Positions 11,220 through 25,338 of a stretch of 64,000 nucleotides of DNA are shown piece after piece. The DNA is from Talinum fruticosum (lineage: Eukaryota; Streptophyta; Magnoliopsida; Caryophyllales; Talinaceae). The DNA is taken from assembly GCA_021018815.1 (NCBI GenBank), contig JAITYX010000021.1, positions 7,779,001 through 7,843,000 of the forward strand, in the 5' to 3' direction. Made by a program: the position numbers and the translations under genes. The notes under the pieces were generated by a model, which saw nothing but the letters and a program-made list of their open reading frames with translations, searched no databases and was not told where the DNA came from. The stretch's first letter is position 1; each line of letters opens with the position of its first letter.

Positions 11220-14200
11220 ATGGCGATTATGGCTTTCAGGACACCATCTTGCTCTGTTTATGTCCGATTGCCTTTCATTCACCCCCTCCTCAGGTGCTTT
11301 TCCATGTTCTCCGTATTGGGTTGATTTTGATTTATGTTATTGTGATTTCTGAAGCAGTAATAAATTCACATCATCGTCATCATCGATAAGGTGGGGTTTG
11401 ACATTGTTTATGCTCAGTGATCAAAATGTAACGTTGATGGTTAATTTACCTGTTGATTATTTGTGTTTTTGTAATGTTTTATTGCCATTGATGTTTAGGT
11501 CATGAATTGGTATTGGTGGGTATTTCAGGGATTTGAGTTTAGGGTTTATTGGGTCAAACTTTACCCTTCTTAGACCCAGAATGTTGGGTATTCACTTTGA
11601 TGTGAGAGGGTAGCCTCAAAATTCAAATTCTTGACGGTTTAATTATTAGAACTGGGCTGATGAGGTTAATGTTTTGAAATATGAATGCCTTTATGTTGTT
11701 GTGTGGAGAATTTACGAGTCCTTATGATGGATAGCTTTGTTACTAACCTTGGCTTATCTTACATGTCTCCTGTGTATTAGCTATTGTAGTGACTAGTTAG
11801 GAAAGGAGTAGCTTTGAGTGGTAGGTATAATGAGAAATTGATTTGTCAACTATATATGCGTTAAAAGGAAAACTCAAGATTAAAGTGGGGACAACAAAAA
11901 GAGAATGTAAGATATTGGAAATGAGATTGAAGGATTTTACGTTTGGTTATGGTGGGAATGAGGCAAGGCCTTTTGGAGAGGGGGGTATTTGAGGTGAGTA
12001 ACTTGAATTTGTGTCGATAATGTGTGTTGAATGGACATGAATTTGATGTTGATTAACTGTTGGAATAGCTGGAAATGTGAAGGGAATGCCTATCTGTTTC
12101 TTGTTGTTATCACTATTGTGTATTGCTCACCTGTTGGAACTTCTGTTATCACTCTTGCCTGCAGTTGGCTGCTGCAAACGTCTGTAGTCAATCTACAAAA
12201 ATCTACAATCATTCTCGTCGCCTAAGACTTTATGCACGATTTTCACAAGCACAAGATCTTTTTACATCACGTCTCCAAGGTACCATGCTTTCTTTCCTGC
12301 TGTCGCCCCTCGTGGAGTTATTTCCACATCTTCCTTGGAAATGAATAGTTTAAACCGTGCTTCTCATGGTACTAATTTTATGCTTACTTCTAAGTTTTAT
12401 GCCATCATTTGATTTTTAAAAATATGCTATGTATCGCATTTTTTCCCTTAACTACTTGTGATAATTATTGTGATGCTCTAATGCCAAAATGATGGTGATA
12501 AGACTGCTAACACCGAGCTAATGGGAGTGCTTTAGGAAGAAACCAATAGAGATTGGGATGCTTGGGTACATACCCGATAGCAGGCATGAAGGATCGGGGA
12601 AGAGAAGGTATCATGAGAGAAGGAAGGGAAAAGTAAAGATTAGGAAAACTAAACAAGAAAGACTACAGAGGGCACGGAATGAGGAAAAGGGGTAGTTTTT
12701 TTTTTTGGGGGGGTGAGAGGAGGATCCGAGGGAGTCAAAAGAGTGGAAAGTAATCAATGTGTTCTCACTATTGATAGCATCAAACTCGGACTCGTAATTC
12801 AGACGGGGTCCGAGTGGAGCTTTAGTCGCATATGGGGGTGGGAAGCTTGGATGTGGTGGATAGTGGGTATGATGGATGAGTTGGAATGGATGAATGGAAG
12901 GGAAAAGGAAAGGATAAGTTGGTAGTTGGGTTTGGAAGGAAGGATTTTACTCTCTCCTCTTTAATCCAACTATCAACTACCAGGTAACCGGATAGAACCA
13001 AATCGGCTAAGAAAACCGATTCACTCTGCGTTCTCTAGGTTAATATGGGGCAGCTTAGAAAACTAGCCTTAGATGAAATTAACAAGGTTAATTCACTACG
13101 ACCTAGCATATCACCACTTGGTTGCCAAGCCAAGATACAACAACTAGGAGATTTGGTAGAAAGCTGATTCACTCAACACTTTCTAGGTTGAAACGCAAAG
13201 TGTATCAAAGGGGTTTTTAATTCATCAAAATTTGTTCTTTTACATCAGTAGGGAAGGCCTTATATAAGGGGCCATTTCCCGCCAAAATACCTTTCCTAAG
13301 TGCTAAGGAAAGAATAAGACTAATCCTAATTAATTAACACTAATTATATGGATTAATCTTAACAAACAGAAAACAGAAACTGAAAACAGAAAACAGAAAC
13401 TTTCTGCACAGATTCTGAAGGAGCCAATAGAAATCCTTCCTTTTGATCCTGCTGTGATTTGGCTTGAAAAGATTGGTAATGCGTGCATCTTGTCACCAGA
13501 AGGCTTCTTATTGGACCACCAAAAAGATAGGTTGCTAGCTTGCAAGTGGGCTAGTTTATGAGGCTCAGAAACGTGGCTGACTTGAGTCACATCCTCTTAG
13601 TCTGAGTTCTTCCTCTTCTGAGTAAAGTTCTAGCTTCTCTGAACTCAGAACAAACTCTTACTCCATGCTGGAAACTATGCACCATTAAGTACAAGGAAGT
13701 GTGGCTTCAAGTTTCTGACCGGGTCAGAAAATACATGGCCGAAGGGCCAAAAGTCTATCAACTTGTAAGTGATCACTAGGGATGGTTTTGAACTATCTTA
13801 CAATGTCCAAAAGCAACTAAAAGTTTCTCAATTATTACAGACCCTATAAATCCTTCAAAATAGAAAATTATGCTTGAAAACTAAGAACTTATCATGCTGA
13901 ATTTGGAATTCATGCATGGACATTCCACCTCTTCATAAATCATCTTCTTTGACTGCATGTAGGACTTGACAACTTCAAATTGCCTTGCTTCCAAGTTTGA
14001 TACGAGTCTTTAGCTTCTAGCTGAACTTGTGCAAGCTTGAACGGGTTTGAATGCTTGAGAACCTGTTCGCAGCATTGGAGATGGTTTTCTCCATCTCAAA
14101 GAGTTCAAAACAAAGCTAAAATATTGTCCAAATTATTACAAACTAGAACTGTTCATCAAACAAATAAAATTGTTCAAGTGACAAGAATGAGAATAGGGTC

Positions 14201-17200
14201 ACTCAGAAACTGAGCGAAACTAATTCTGAGTGCGAATTAGGCTGATGGGACTGGGATAGATGTTCTTCTTCTTTGCATTGATCCAGACCCAGTGTTTCTG
14301 GATTGAATCTCTTTATCACATCCTTGCTCAGGCCCAGCTGACTTCTTGGCCTGTCCCTTGCTGACTCAGAAAAGGGAGAAAAGGGAGTCTGTTGGGGACT
14401 TAGAGAACTCAGCTTCCTCTTGCTGCATCCTCTTCTCGTCACATCTGTCTTGAACAACTCGACCTTGCCCTCAACCTGCAAGGTCAACTTCTTGACTCTC
14501 CTTCCTTGGGCTAATGGTTCAGACTGTGCTGGGCTGCCTGGCAGGACTCAGAATTGAGGACTAAGAATTGTAGACCCTGACCTGATTATCTGTAAGGCTC
14601 GAACATTGCCATTAAACAAGCTCTATGCTTGTTCTGCCACCACTTTCCTGCCGCCTTTCTGAGCCCAATTCTTCTTAGGGATACCCTGCATAAAAGTGTT
14701 AGGAATTTTGACTAATGATGGAAGAATATTTCCATTGACTATTCAACCTTTAAGGGTCTCAATGACACTTCACCCATTCATATTACAAGATAGAAATCTT
14801 CCTAGGACAATCGAACCAAATGTAACTAAGATACTTTTAAAACCTTACTTTGACAATTGTCAACTATCCTATGATAATACATCAAACTACAAAATCTTCT
14901 AAACTCGAATTATTATTAGTCTTCTAGACTTTTGTTTATTGTCCTGGATATTATTCCTTTCTTACTTCTTTCCTGCTTAATCGGATATTTAACTCATTGA
15001 AATGAGACAAAAACTTAATTTAGCAGCCTGTTCAGAGATCCATACATGAGCTGCAAGCAACAATATAAGAATGTCGCAAATACATTTGATTTCTTGCACT
15101 AGGGTTCGTCTATTTCTACTACCTATGTACTCAATCAGACATGACATGTTTGTTGTGACATCATGATTCTAGTTGGCAATTTTCTCAATTATAGATTATA
15201 TTGGAGTTTAAACTAAAGAAAAATGTCTTCCTGAATTATCCTTAGTTCTTGTTGTGGAGAAGTACGAAGTCATTACTTCTCAAATCTAGAGTTTGATCGC
15301 TTCAATGTAAGCAACATCGTTGCAATTAAGTTCTTTTGTTATAGAGACTGGAGACTAGGTAGTCAACGCATTTCAAATCTGGAGTTCAGTCCTCCAATGT
15401 GGACAACCCCTTGCCAATTTGTTTTAGGGCAAGTGTGTATATCTAAACCCCTTCCCCTCTCCAACCCCACCCCTACCCCCCCAAAAAAAAGACTTATCCT
15501 TTCTTGAATGTAATTGTTCCTGACTTCATGCGGACTCAAGCTATGTATGCCTTTAAAATATGGAGTTCAATGAAAGCAACCTATCCACAATTTAATTGTA
15601 GGAGAAAAGTTTTGTGCATCTGACCCTTCTTTCCCCAACACTCTTCCTTGATTGGAACTCCGACATATTGGCCTCTTTTTTTTTAGTCTTGATCTCAATG
15701 TTACTTGTTTATGTATTTCGTTGCAGACCGTGTTCAAGACCTTCCGAAGCTAGTTGAGGATATTGTGCAGACATCCATTAGTACTGGTCCTCGTGGAGCC
15801 TTAAGGCTAGCTCAAGGAGTCCAGGCAGTGATTGGGGTAGGTAGCGAGTGGCTAGCAGATGTATCAAAGGTATAGGCACAACGCTCCTCACAGTTTGCTT
15901 GGAAAAGACAATGACTTGTATATTCAATAATTGAAATATATGAATACATTTCATATTATTTGAATGGATCTTACCATTTACATCCTCCTTCACTTGCTTC
16001 AGTGGACAAATACATCAGCAGGGGTACCAACTGAATTGCAGCTTGGATTACTTTCTCCCTACTATTTGAGGAAATTGTTTGAACGCTTGGGGGCAACCTA
16101 TATCAAATTGGGGCAGGTAATAATATTAGGGATAATATCTGATGCTTGTAAACTTGCACCATGGCCAAAGATTCTTCTAGACTGACACAATATGTTCTTT
16201 ACATGTTGTAGAACCATTTTATGCGTCTTAGCTTTACATTTTGGTTAACCTTTATTTTTAGTCTTTAGATCTGTAATTCTTCTCTCTTATGCTTACTAGC
16301 TAAAAAATCATGCGCGATGCACACGTTAAATATGGTAAGTAGATATAGTGACGTGAAAATAAAAAAATAAAAAATAAATTATCCTGATTTTTGGTATTAG
16401 AGTAAGATTATAGTTCATTGTTCTAAGGATGTGCGATGGAGTTAAAGCAAATAAAACAAGGTTAAGAAAATTTGCACTTGGGCAAAATAGGGTAAAGAGG
16501 GCAACAAGCAAAAAGAAATATAATTTGGTATTTACATTGCATTTATTATTCAGCTATAATTATAAAAATGTATTTTTTTAAAAGGGTATGGATACTATGA
16601 ATCATAAATTTCAAGCTACAGTGGCAGAGGCAGGAAAAAAATGGTGAAATAGAATTGTAGGTTAATAGTACATTAACAAGGCATAAGTTTCTTGAAGATG
16701 TCTTTTGCTTAGGAGAGTTACGTAGAGCATGTAAAATTATATACTATAATGGAATGTTTCTTTAAGAGATAATATTTAAAATCATTAAATGGAATAATTG
16801 GCAAGAAATATATTAAAAAATAGTGTAATTTGATTAGATATTTTACTTAAACAATTACAATTTAAAAAGGAATTATCAAATACCTTATCATATGTACAAA
16901 GAAAACAAAAATCACACAATAGCAAAATAAAACTTGTCTCTAAGTCTGATAATCAAAAGATATAACATAAAAATTGCACGCAAACACAATCAAAATATTT
17001 GATGAATAGTATCCGATAGCAAAATCAAAGTTGAGTCTGATAATCAAAAGATATAACTTAAAAATTGTACGCAAACACAATCACAATATTTGATGAATAG
17101 TATTGAAAAGGAAATTTTAAGAGATCCTCGTTTGATGTATCCTCTTTCTTCCTATCCTTTTCAAAGAATTATCTTCCCTAAATTGCTCTCAAACTTTCTA

Positions 17201-20200
17201 TCCAAAAATCCAAAGCATAATCTACTCCACAAAGAAAAATTGTTGTATAACGCTATGCAGAAATATCATTCACTAAGATACAGCCTTAGAGCTTCAAATT
17301 AAACATCCAATAAGGATCTCTCCTTGTGTTCTATTGAACTTAAAGGTTAATGTGCACCATTAACTATACATCTCTCCTACAAGTATTCATTTTCATTTGA
17401 TTTAGCTCAACAAAATAGAAGCTAACAATTACCTATCATTGATTTCATACTATCACAAATGTAAGTCCTATCCAACTTTCCCGTAATTGAGCAAAACAAT
17501 AGGGTCCCTAGTACTATTGAGCAAAGCTATAGAAGCCATTCATAAGAGCACCGATACCGTCCACTATAACGATGGCAATGTAGCAGACATAATGTCTTAG
17601 TGGCCTAGTTTCCCAAAGGCAGCACCACATGTAGTTCCATAATAAAACCCACTCAAGAGAACAAAATCTTCTTGGAAAATTTTCTCCCTTCATCTTAATT
17701 TTGGCATTTAACTTGAGGGCAACAACAACATGAGCACATTCAACGAGTTATGTAATTACAACAACTCCCATTGTAGACTCCACTTTTGAAGGATTAGGCA
17801 ACCCAGATGTAGGTAGCCTTATTCGAGCAAATATTATTGTACACAGAGAGAGTTGTTGTGAAGAGGTTAGATATAGCACAAGCCAATATTAACTCTTCCT
17901 AGTTGTGGAAGCAAGTCTTGAACATCAGAGATTATCCTATCAACAAACAGTATTGTGTATTCAATTGAAAGAGCTATCAAATTAGACTGACACCTATTAA
18001 ATAGAATTGGGTGAGGTAGCCTCATATATTAATCCTTTACAAGTTGAGATACAAGTCACATATGGCTCCTACATTTAATATTTGGAACCCTTGTCCTCAA
18101 GGAGACTTCAATGACTTCAATTTGCTCGGGCTCACGAATATGCTAATGTGCTGTCACTGTGACAACAGAAAGAGGAGCATATGAAAACAAGATCGAAACG
18201 ATCAATCTTCGCATGAAGGCTGTAACTTAGACATCATATAGGCTATGCATCCACTATAGTTATAAATTAAACATTAAGAAAAATAGACTCCTAAGCATGC
18301 ATCTTACAGAAAGCTAGTTACTTTCCATGAAGAAATTATACACATTGTACTGTCAAAGTAATGGAAGTTAATTACTCCCCATAAAGAAATTAGACACCTT
18401 ATACTGTCTAAAAATAATAGAACCTGTAATTAGAACACTCCAAATTATATACAATCGCGTAATCTTACGTGTAATTAGAGGTAATTATTGAAATTGATTG
18501 AAGATTTTCCCCATTGTTAAGATGAGATACTTGACAAGTGTATTATTGATCTATCCTTAGAGACATAGCCCAAAGTAAAGATCACACATGCAATAGGCAA
18601 TTAAATCAAACTGGTCAAAACCAACAAAGAAAATCAAACAGAGACATAACCAAACATAGAATACAAAAACATGGTGAAACTCAAAAAGAAGATTGAAATA
18701 TACTACAAATCAATTTCGCTCAACTTTGATCCGCGAGACTGTGACCATGTATAATTGCTGGTTTTTTGACATAAACAATAATTGCACACTCCTAAAGTAT
18801 AGGGGGCGGTTAGGGTTTGGGAGATCCTTTTCAACAAGGATTTGGGGTTGTCAATTAATAAATTCTCAAGACAAAATTCTTGGAAAAAAAAGGAGACAAA
18901 ATGTGGAAATTACAAGCTAATATGCAAAAGCATGGCAGCATCAACTTCACTGTTGTTTTCCTCAACTTCACTATAGTTTTCCTGCATCAAAAACAAAATC
19001 ATACAGAGTCTATTATCTTTGAGTTGTGTTTGCTGTGACCTTTAAAATTGAGTAGAGCCGGCCCAAATCAATATTTGAATAGAGGAAGAGTTCCAGATTG
19101 AACTAAAATTTGAAGAAAACAGAGCAAAGGAGCACAATTTTTTTTTTTTTTTTTATTGTTTGTAATTTCAAAGCAAAAGAAACCACAATCTTCTACTTTA
19201 ATCTGCCAATTTATAACCAATTAATGGCAATTGATGGTGGTGAGTGATTGAAGGCTGTACATAATACTGTCAGAAAAATGTGTAGAAATCTATGTATTCA
19301 CTTTTGTTCAAGGATGACATCAGTTCATATTAGAATCAGTGGTGACAATGACTTTCCTAAGTTATTTGTAATAAACCTTTCTCCAAATTGCATTCCATTA
19401 ATACACATTGAGATTGATTAAACATCTACATCATCACTTATCGATGAACATTCTAAATGGGTATTGACCAAAAAACAGGAAATGCCATACTCACAAGCTT
19501 CGTTAAGTTAGAGCAAAAGCCTAAGAAGACCCGAATTACTGCAACCCCAAAGTACAAATTGAAGGCTAAAATGAATTGAATCTGAAAATTGAAAGGGGTG
19601 GAACATATATGATAATAAATTCAACAAAAATTATAGAAGAGGAAAACATAGTTGAGCAGAGAAAATTATAGAACGATTGATTTGTAATTTGCCTCTGCCC
19701 AATCATTGTAGCCCAACAAACACATAATCTTGGAACCTCAAATCCGTCTTGACTTCTTTTTTTATAGCATCATCATCAATATGATCATAAAGAATCAAAC
19801 AAATAGTAATTTTGAAAACATAAATTCATAACTTTAGGGAGGAAATAACTTGAATTTAACCTTGAAGTCCAGAGTTATTTGACGAACACTACGCAAGAAT
19901 GGCAAATTCTGAATTGGAAATTCCAGGAGGTTTTGGAGAGAGATCCTCCTATTTTGTGGTTTTGTTAAGGAACACAATTTTTTATTTTTTGTAATTTCAA
20001 AGAAAAGGAAACTACAATCTTCTACTTAAATCTGCCAATTTGTAACCAATTAACGGCAATTGATGGTGGTGATTGAAGGAAAAGAGAGAAGATTGAAAGA
20101 TGAGCGCCGGGGTGGGGGTGGGGGGTGGTGTGCAGAGAAAAGAATGGGAAGAGGTGTGAATTTCGTTTGATGAAAGAGGGTGAAGACTGAATGGACGTGG

Positions 20201-23200
20201 GAAGAGCAGAGAGGAAGTAACTTTTGGGAGCAACAGTTAATGCTGGCAAAAGTTACCATAATGCCCTTTCAATTTCAATCTATAGTAGCTCTTCTTATTG
20301 GTTTTTTAATCTCTTAAGGATTAAAAACTAAGAATTTTCTTTGCATGTGTAGTTTATAGCATCTGCGCCGACACTGTTCCCTCCAGAGTATGTTGAGGAG
20401 TTCCAGAAATGTTTTGATCGAGCTCCTGCGGTCCCTTTTGAAGAAATCAAAGCAATACTGAACCAGGAACTTAAGAGACCAATTGATAGTGTATACGAAT
20501 ATGTCGATCCGACGCCCATTGCATCGGCCTCAATAGCACAGGTTATACTTTTATCTTTCCTCTGTCTAGGTCAATAATGACTACACACAAGTAACTGTAG
20601 CTACAGAATTATGTCCCCAGGTTCATGGTGCGAGGCTGAAAGGTTCTCAAGAGGAGGTGGTGATAAAGGTCTTGAAACCTGGGATAGAAGATACATTAGT
20701 GGCAGATTTGAATTTTGTGTACATTGTTGCTCGGATTTTGGAGTTTGTTAACCCTGAGCTCAGCCGCACATCTCTGGTAAAACAAAAAGCAGTTGCTATC
20801 ATTTGGTGACTTCATATCAGTGCTTTTATTGATGGTGGTTTTGTTGTCAAATCTTCTAGTGGTTTTGAAGAGCAAACTTTCCAACAGGGACCAGAAACCC
20901 GTAAATTCAAATCCAAATAAATATACGTACCCAGAGAGTCTGCTTAGGCTTTTTTTTTTTTTGGGGGGTGTTTCCAATGTAGCAGTCTTATTCTTGAATT
21001 GCAGAATTAAAAATGAACAGGTTCGGTTAGAGCCTATATTTAAAACAATTGACTGTCTACTTCAAAAAAAGAAAAAGGGAACACTGGACTATTTACAGAT
21101 GATTTTGCCTTAATCCATTACAACCTGAGCTAAAAAAATTGTCTACTATTGTTTTTTCAGCTGTCCAGAAATGGGATTCCAAGGGACCAGAAACCCCTCT
21201 CAAAATTTATTTAGTGTGTTTCCAAATTTCTGAAATTAACACAGAAAGGTAACTATAGGCCATAATTTTTAAAATAAGAACCAACTGAATATCCTAATAA
21301 TACTACAATATGACTTCCACCTGATAATACCTAAGAAAATGATAAATATAGACTCATTTTCTTTTCCAGTCAATCTTTCTTAAGACTTGATACTCTATTC
21401 TAAAAGTCTGTTCTTTCTTTAGGTTGGTATTGTTAAAGATATTAGAGAATCAATGCTTGAAGAGGTAGACTTCACCAAGGAGGCTGCAAATATTGAGGCT
21501 TTTAGAAGATACTTAGAGACCATGGGGTTCAGTAGGCTAGCTACAGCTCCAAAAGTGTATTACCAATGTAGCACCAAGCGAGTTTTGACAATGGAAAGGC
21601 TTTACGGAGTTCCTCTTACTGACCTAGACTCCATAAATTCACTTGTTCCTAATCCAGAAGCAAGTCTTATAACTGCCCTTAACGTCTGGTGAGAAACTGA
21701 AATAACGTTGTCATTCCTTCTGCATTTGGATTTTCTGTTTATGATGTTGCGTTTATGAAAAAAATATGTTTGCAGGTTTGGCAGTTTGCTTTCATGTGAA
21801 ACATTTCATGCAGATGTTCATGCTGGTAACCTGTGGCTATTACGTGATGGTCGCATTGGTTTTCTTGATTTTGGTATGTATTTATTTGTTTTTATCTCAT
21901 TAGCAAGATATTCTCTTTCTTTATTACTAGTATATCTATTATATTTACTTCTCATCAACTAATTTGCTGTGACTTATGTGATGAATATGATTCAGATGAC
22001 AAAGAGGTTCTCAATCTGAATGTTTCATATTTTTTAACCATTCTTTCAGTCTTCTAAATTCCTTTATTTTCTCCTTTTTCCAAGGAGTTAAATTGGTAAG
22101 GGTTGATGGGATAGCAAGAGGAATTTGACAGTGCATATTATTGCCTAGCACATGGAATTTTTTTGTTTTTTACCTCCTAGATTTGACATCAAACTTTGAA
22201 TGGCTTTACTCTTGCCATTGATGTCCAGTATTCGTATTCTTGTAACTAGAAGTTACAATCTTTTGACAGTCAGAATGGATCTTTTCTGCTGCTTTTGGTT
22301 ACGGCTTCTTAGTTCATGGACAAGTTGCTAGATTATTGTGGCAGTTCATGAATAAATTGTTAGATTATTGTGGCAATTCATGAATTTTCGACTCTAATTT
22401 GAATAGAACTCTTCCTTTTTCAGTCATTGCTCAATATTTTGCCGTATATATTCTGTCCTTAGCTATGTTGAAAGCTATTTCATCTGGTACTTGTACATAA
22501 TCCTTCCAGGAATTGTTGGGCGTATATCTCCAAAAACGTGGACTGCCATGGAAGTGTTTCTTCAATCTATTGCAACACAGGAATATGAATCAATGGCATC
22601 AGCTTTGATCCAAATGGGTGCTACTAAACAGAATGTGGATACTCAGGCCTTTGCGAGAGATCTAGAAAAGATATTTTCCACAATACAGGTGGGTAAAATA
22701 ATAGCTGTCACCTTGGTTCCTTGATGAATGGGAAAGATGATGGCTTGCTTGGCATCTGCAGCTTATGCTTACCATTTCTTGAATATGTTTGTAGGAAAAT
22801 GTGGTCCCTGCCTAGTTTGGGTTGGCCATTATGGGAACTGTTGATGACTTACTTGATCCATCGATTTAGCTTCTTGCTTCAATTGTCTTATGATTATCTT
22901 ATTATTTTTAGGTTACTCACTAGCGAATTTACTCTTGTGGTTGTGAGGTTGGGGTGTCGTGTGCCATTTTAATCAAGGAGGATTGATCATTTATAAGAAT
23001 TATATAGCTATTGTTTGCTGAATTGTAATGAGTGCATGCCATATTTAGGAATTTGGGATTCTAGAATAAAGTGCAGCATTGAGTAGTTAATTATTGTTCT
23101 TATCCTTTCATTGGTGCAGGACTTGGATACGGAAATAGTTGTTGCAACAGCAAGAGGACCAAACACAAATGCAACTGCTGTTGCTGCTAATGTTGTAGTT

Positions 23201-23882
23201 GATGAGAGGCAGATGAACGCATTATTTCTTGATCTAGTAAGCTCTTTTTTCTTTATTTTGAAAGATATTTATTGTGCCCTGGGGATTTGCATTTCATTTA
23301 CTGTGGAACATTATTTGCTTGTGGTGACTGGTTAGATCTTTTATGAATATTCTCAACGAGATAAAGATTTGCTCTTGTGCTGAGTTCTCTTAATCAAAAT
23401 CGGAGAACTTGGATGATGGAAATCTTGGTTATTCAGTTCACATTCTAACTGTTCTGAAGAACTCCCCCTACCGAACACCCCAAAGAAGGGTTCGTTTTGA
23501 AAATTTTGACAGCCAGGAACTCATAAATAAATGTCTAATGAGATGATTTGCTTTTGCCTTTTGTAATCCGAACTTGAGAGAAAATTTCCCAATTGAGTTT
23601 GCAATTATCTATAAATTGGACAAAAAGTGTTTATAAATGCTTTGAAGAAGAAATAGAAACCTGTTTAGTGAACTGAAGTTCTTATCTGTTCTTCAGGTGC
23701 GGGTTAGTGAATCCTACGGACTGAAATTCCCTCGGGAATTTGCTCTTCTATTGAAGCAACTTTTATACTTTGATCGATACACCCGTCTGCTAGCTCCCAA
23801 CATGAACATGTTACAAGACCAACGAATCACCATCGTCTCAAATCGAAGGAGTAGCAACATCGACACTGGTAGATTCCAATAG
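11220..23882 (+). CDS. ABC1K9: ABC1/aarF-domain atypical kinase, chloroplast type (At5g05200-like)
   Basis: Eleven exons: 11220-11293, 12188-12279 (or from 12165), 15727-15869, 16003-16116, 20353-20541, 20621-20776, 21423-21688, 21776-21873, 22510-22688, 23120-23236, 23697-23882. All introns are GT-AG. The model gives 537 aa, close to the roughly 540 aa I recall for Arabidopsis At5g05200, which it resembles throughout. Family marks in order: YIKLGQ about 136-141, the Ala-rich loop [11 protein letters not shown] to about 206, K220 in VVIKVLKPG, the HADVHAGN catalytic loop (D358, N363) and LDFG (D376). Proteins of this group sit in chloroplasts, reported at plastoglobules, and are linked to isoprenoid-quinone metabolism. 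The N-terminus is Ser/Arg-rich as in a transit peptide. The exon 1/2 join is uncertain: the better acceptor (12164) leaves the frame one base short. The catalytic residues are intact, so the gene is probably functional. Confidence 0.88.
12520..14690 (-). mobile_element. Probable LTR-like insertion in intron 2
   Basis: This part of intron 2 differs from its surroundings in composition. On the minus strand it carries a TATA-type CCTTATATAAGG at 13259-13270, followed by an A/T-rich leader ending near 12960-13000, which resembles LTR promoter architecture. No gag or pol similarity was seen, so it would be a solo LTR or a remnant. The boundaries, terminal TG/CA and target duplication could not be fixed. 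Confidence 0.3.
16948..17106. repeat. Imperfect tandem duplication, about 75 bp, two copies
   Basis: Copies at about 16948-17022 and 17035-17106 share the run gataatcaaaagatataac and the later segment ending in tttgatgaatagta. They lie inside the intronic Helitron-like element. Confidence 0.8.
19135..20085. repeat. Direct repeat, about 110 bp, two copies about 840 bp apart
   Basis: 19140-19250 and 19978-20083 both begin with a T-rich tract followed by gtaatttcaaag, and end with ggcaattgatggtggtgattgaagg-type sequence. They differ at scattered positions. They lie in the 5' part of the intronic Helitron-like element and could be an internal duplication or remnant ends of a nested insertion. 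Confidence 0.75.
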
Positions 23883-25338
23883 ATAGCACACATACATATG
23901 GACATGCTGAACATTCCCATTTCTGTAGCGGCTTTTATGGGGATACACTGGTTTTTCTTCCTCCCTCCTTGAAATCATATATTCTCCAATGATCTGTCTA
24001 TATCTCTCCCAGCAGCATAGTGGTAACTGTAATTAAAATTGTGTGTACCTTTGCCACATCAAATAGATATAATTTCCAGTTTTGTATTTCACTAATCCCA
24101 CATATATGTTTTCGGACAACAGCAGTAACTCCCAGTATGAGTTTCTCTTCCGCGAGATCTGAGTAATTTATATATAAACAATCTTATTCCTACAAACATT
24201 CTTACAAACTAAGCGGTTCTTTTTTAATGTGGTTTTTGAAAGAAAAACCCAGAAGGAGGCCGAGCTGATGTCAGTTATTGGTATTGGATTGGGTTTGTTT
24301 TGTACCAATATGTGCCAAATCGAATCGGCCTACACTTCTAATTTCTAAAAATCCATTAACTCAACTCTGACTTGTTTAATTTAGTGAGTAATGCGGATAG
24401 TCTTCCCAACTTTGGGGTTGAAGAATAAGGAGACTTGACTATTTTCAGCTCCCTTGACTATTTACAGGACAATGTTGGATTTGCTTGGCGCCTATGGTTA
24501 GAAGTGATTAATAAATCCTTGGCTAGTAGGCCCCTTCTTCGTCCCGAAAAATAATAAGAAGAAAACTTTAGCCAATTTAGGGATTAAGTCCATCCAACAT
24601 GCTCATTTGATCACCACTTTCTTTTACTGTGTTCAATCTCAAGTTTTTGGGAATTTCGTGTCACTGCAACAAGGATCAGAGATCTATAGTTTCAAAGGAG
24701 GAGAACATTCTGAGGGGATGGGCAACGAATAAACCAAAAAATCAAGGGTGTTCATTCTGCCAAGAGTTGCCTGGTCGAAAGAACTTTCATTGTCTTTTGT
24801 TTTTTGTTTTTTTTTTTTTGGGGGAGGGGGTTGGTTTTGAGGACTCGAAAGCTATTACTGTATTATAAAGGATTCATCCAAGAAAATCTATATAGAATGT
24901 ATAAAGAATCGTTTTTCATCATGACTATATTTTACAAAACATCTCTTTTACCTATTGCCTAATGCACCTATGAGAAGAATATTGTAGGTGTCTAAATAAC
25001 CACAAAACAATTAGCATGTAAGATAGCTTGTGTTTGAGAACCTCACAGTCTCACCATTTTCCAGGCTTCTGTGTCCTCCCTTAAGGCCATAATGATAACA
25101 TTCCACGATCGATCTAGTTCTCCTTTGTTTCGGAGGGGGAGATGATTGTTCTCTTCATAGATTACAGCATACAAACTTCTCCTGATTATCGATCTATTCT
25201 CTTCTTCTTTATCTTTCAGATCTTCAAACTATTTCTCTACATTCTCATCATGTCCATGTAATAAGTCATGGGGTGAAGAATAGCCCATAAGCCGATGAAG
25301 TGGTGACTTGGTCTGAGGAGGCAGTTGCCAGGATACCG
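23883..25338. other. Intergenic region between convergent genes
   Basis: It contains the 3' untranslated part of the ABC1K-type gene (+), probably ending within a few hundred bases, and that of the EDR4-like gene (-). No frame with family similarity was found. Confidence 0.5.

Larger units (their letters stand above)
16295..20291 (-). mobile_element. Helitron-like insertion filling most of ABC1K intron 4
   Basis: On the minus strand the 3' end is CTAG at 16295-16298, followed by host T. About 12 bp upstream is a short hairpin (TGTGC-ATC-GCGCA). The 5' end lies near 20290: minus-strand GCTACTATAGATTGAAATTG and then GGGCATTATGG, similar to Helitron starts of the TCTACTATA type with the first T changed. 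The flanking bases fit insertion between A and T. Intron 4 is 4236 bp, and about 240 bp would remain without the element. No Rep or helicase similarity is seen. Several short frames inside have no recognised product. Confidence 0.55.

Noticed and set aside
13330..14487. Minus-strand frames of 86 and 94 codons in ABC1K intron 2
   Set aside because: No recognisable domain; more likely part of an LTR-like insertion.
20012..20259. Three overlapping minus-strand frames with Pro/His-rich text
   Set aside because: They overlap each other in different phases, lie within an intronic transposon-like sequence and show no family similarity.
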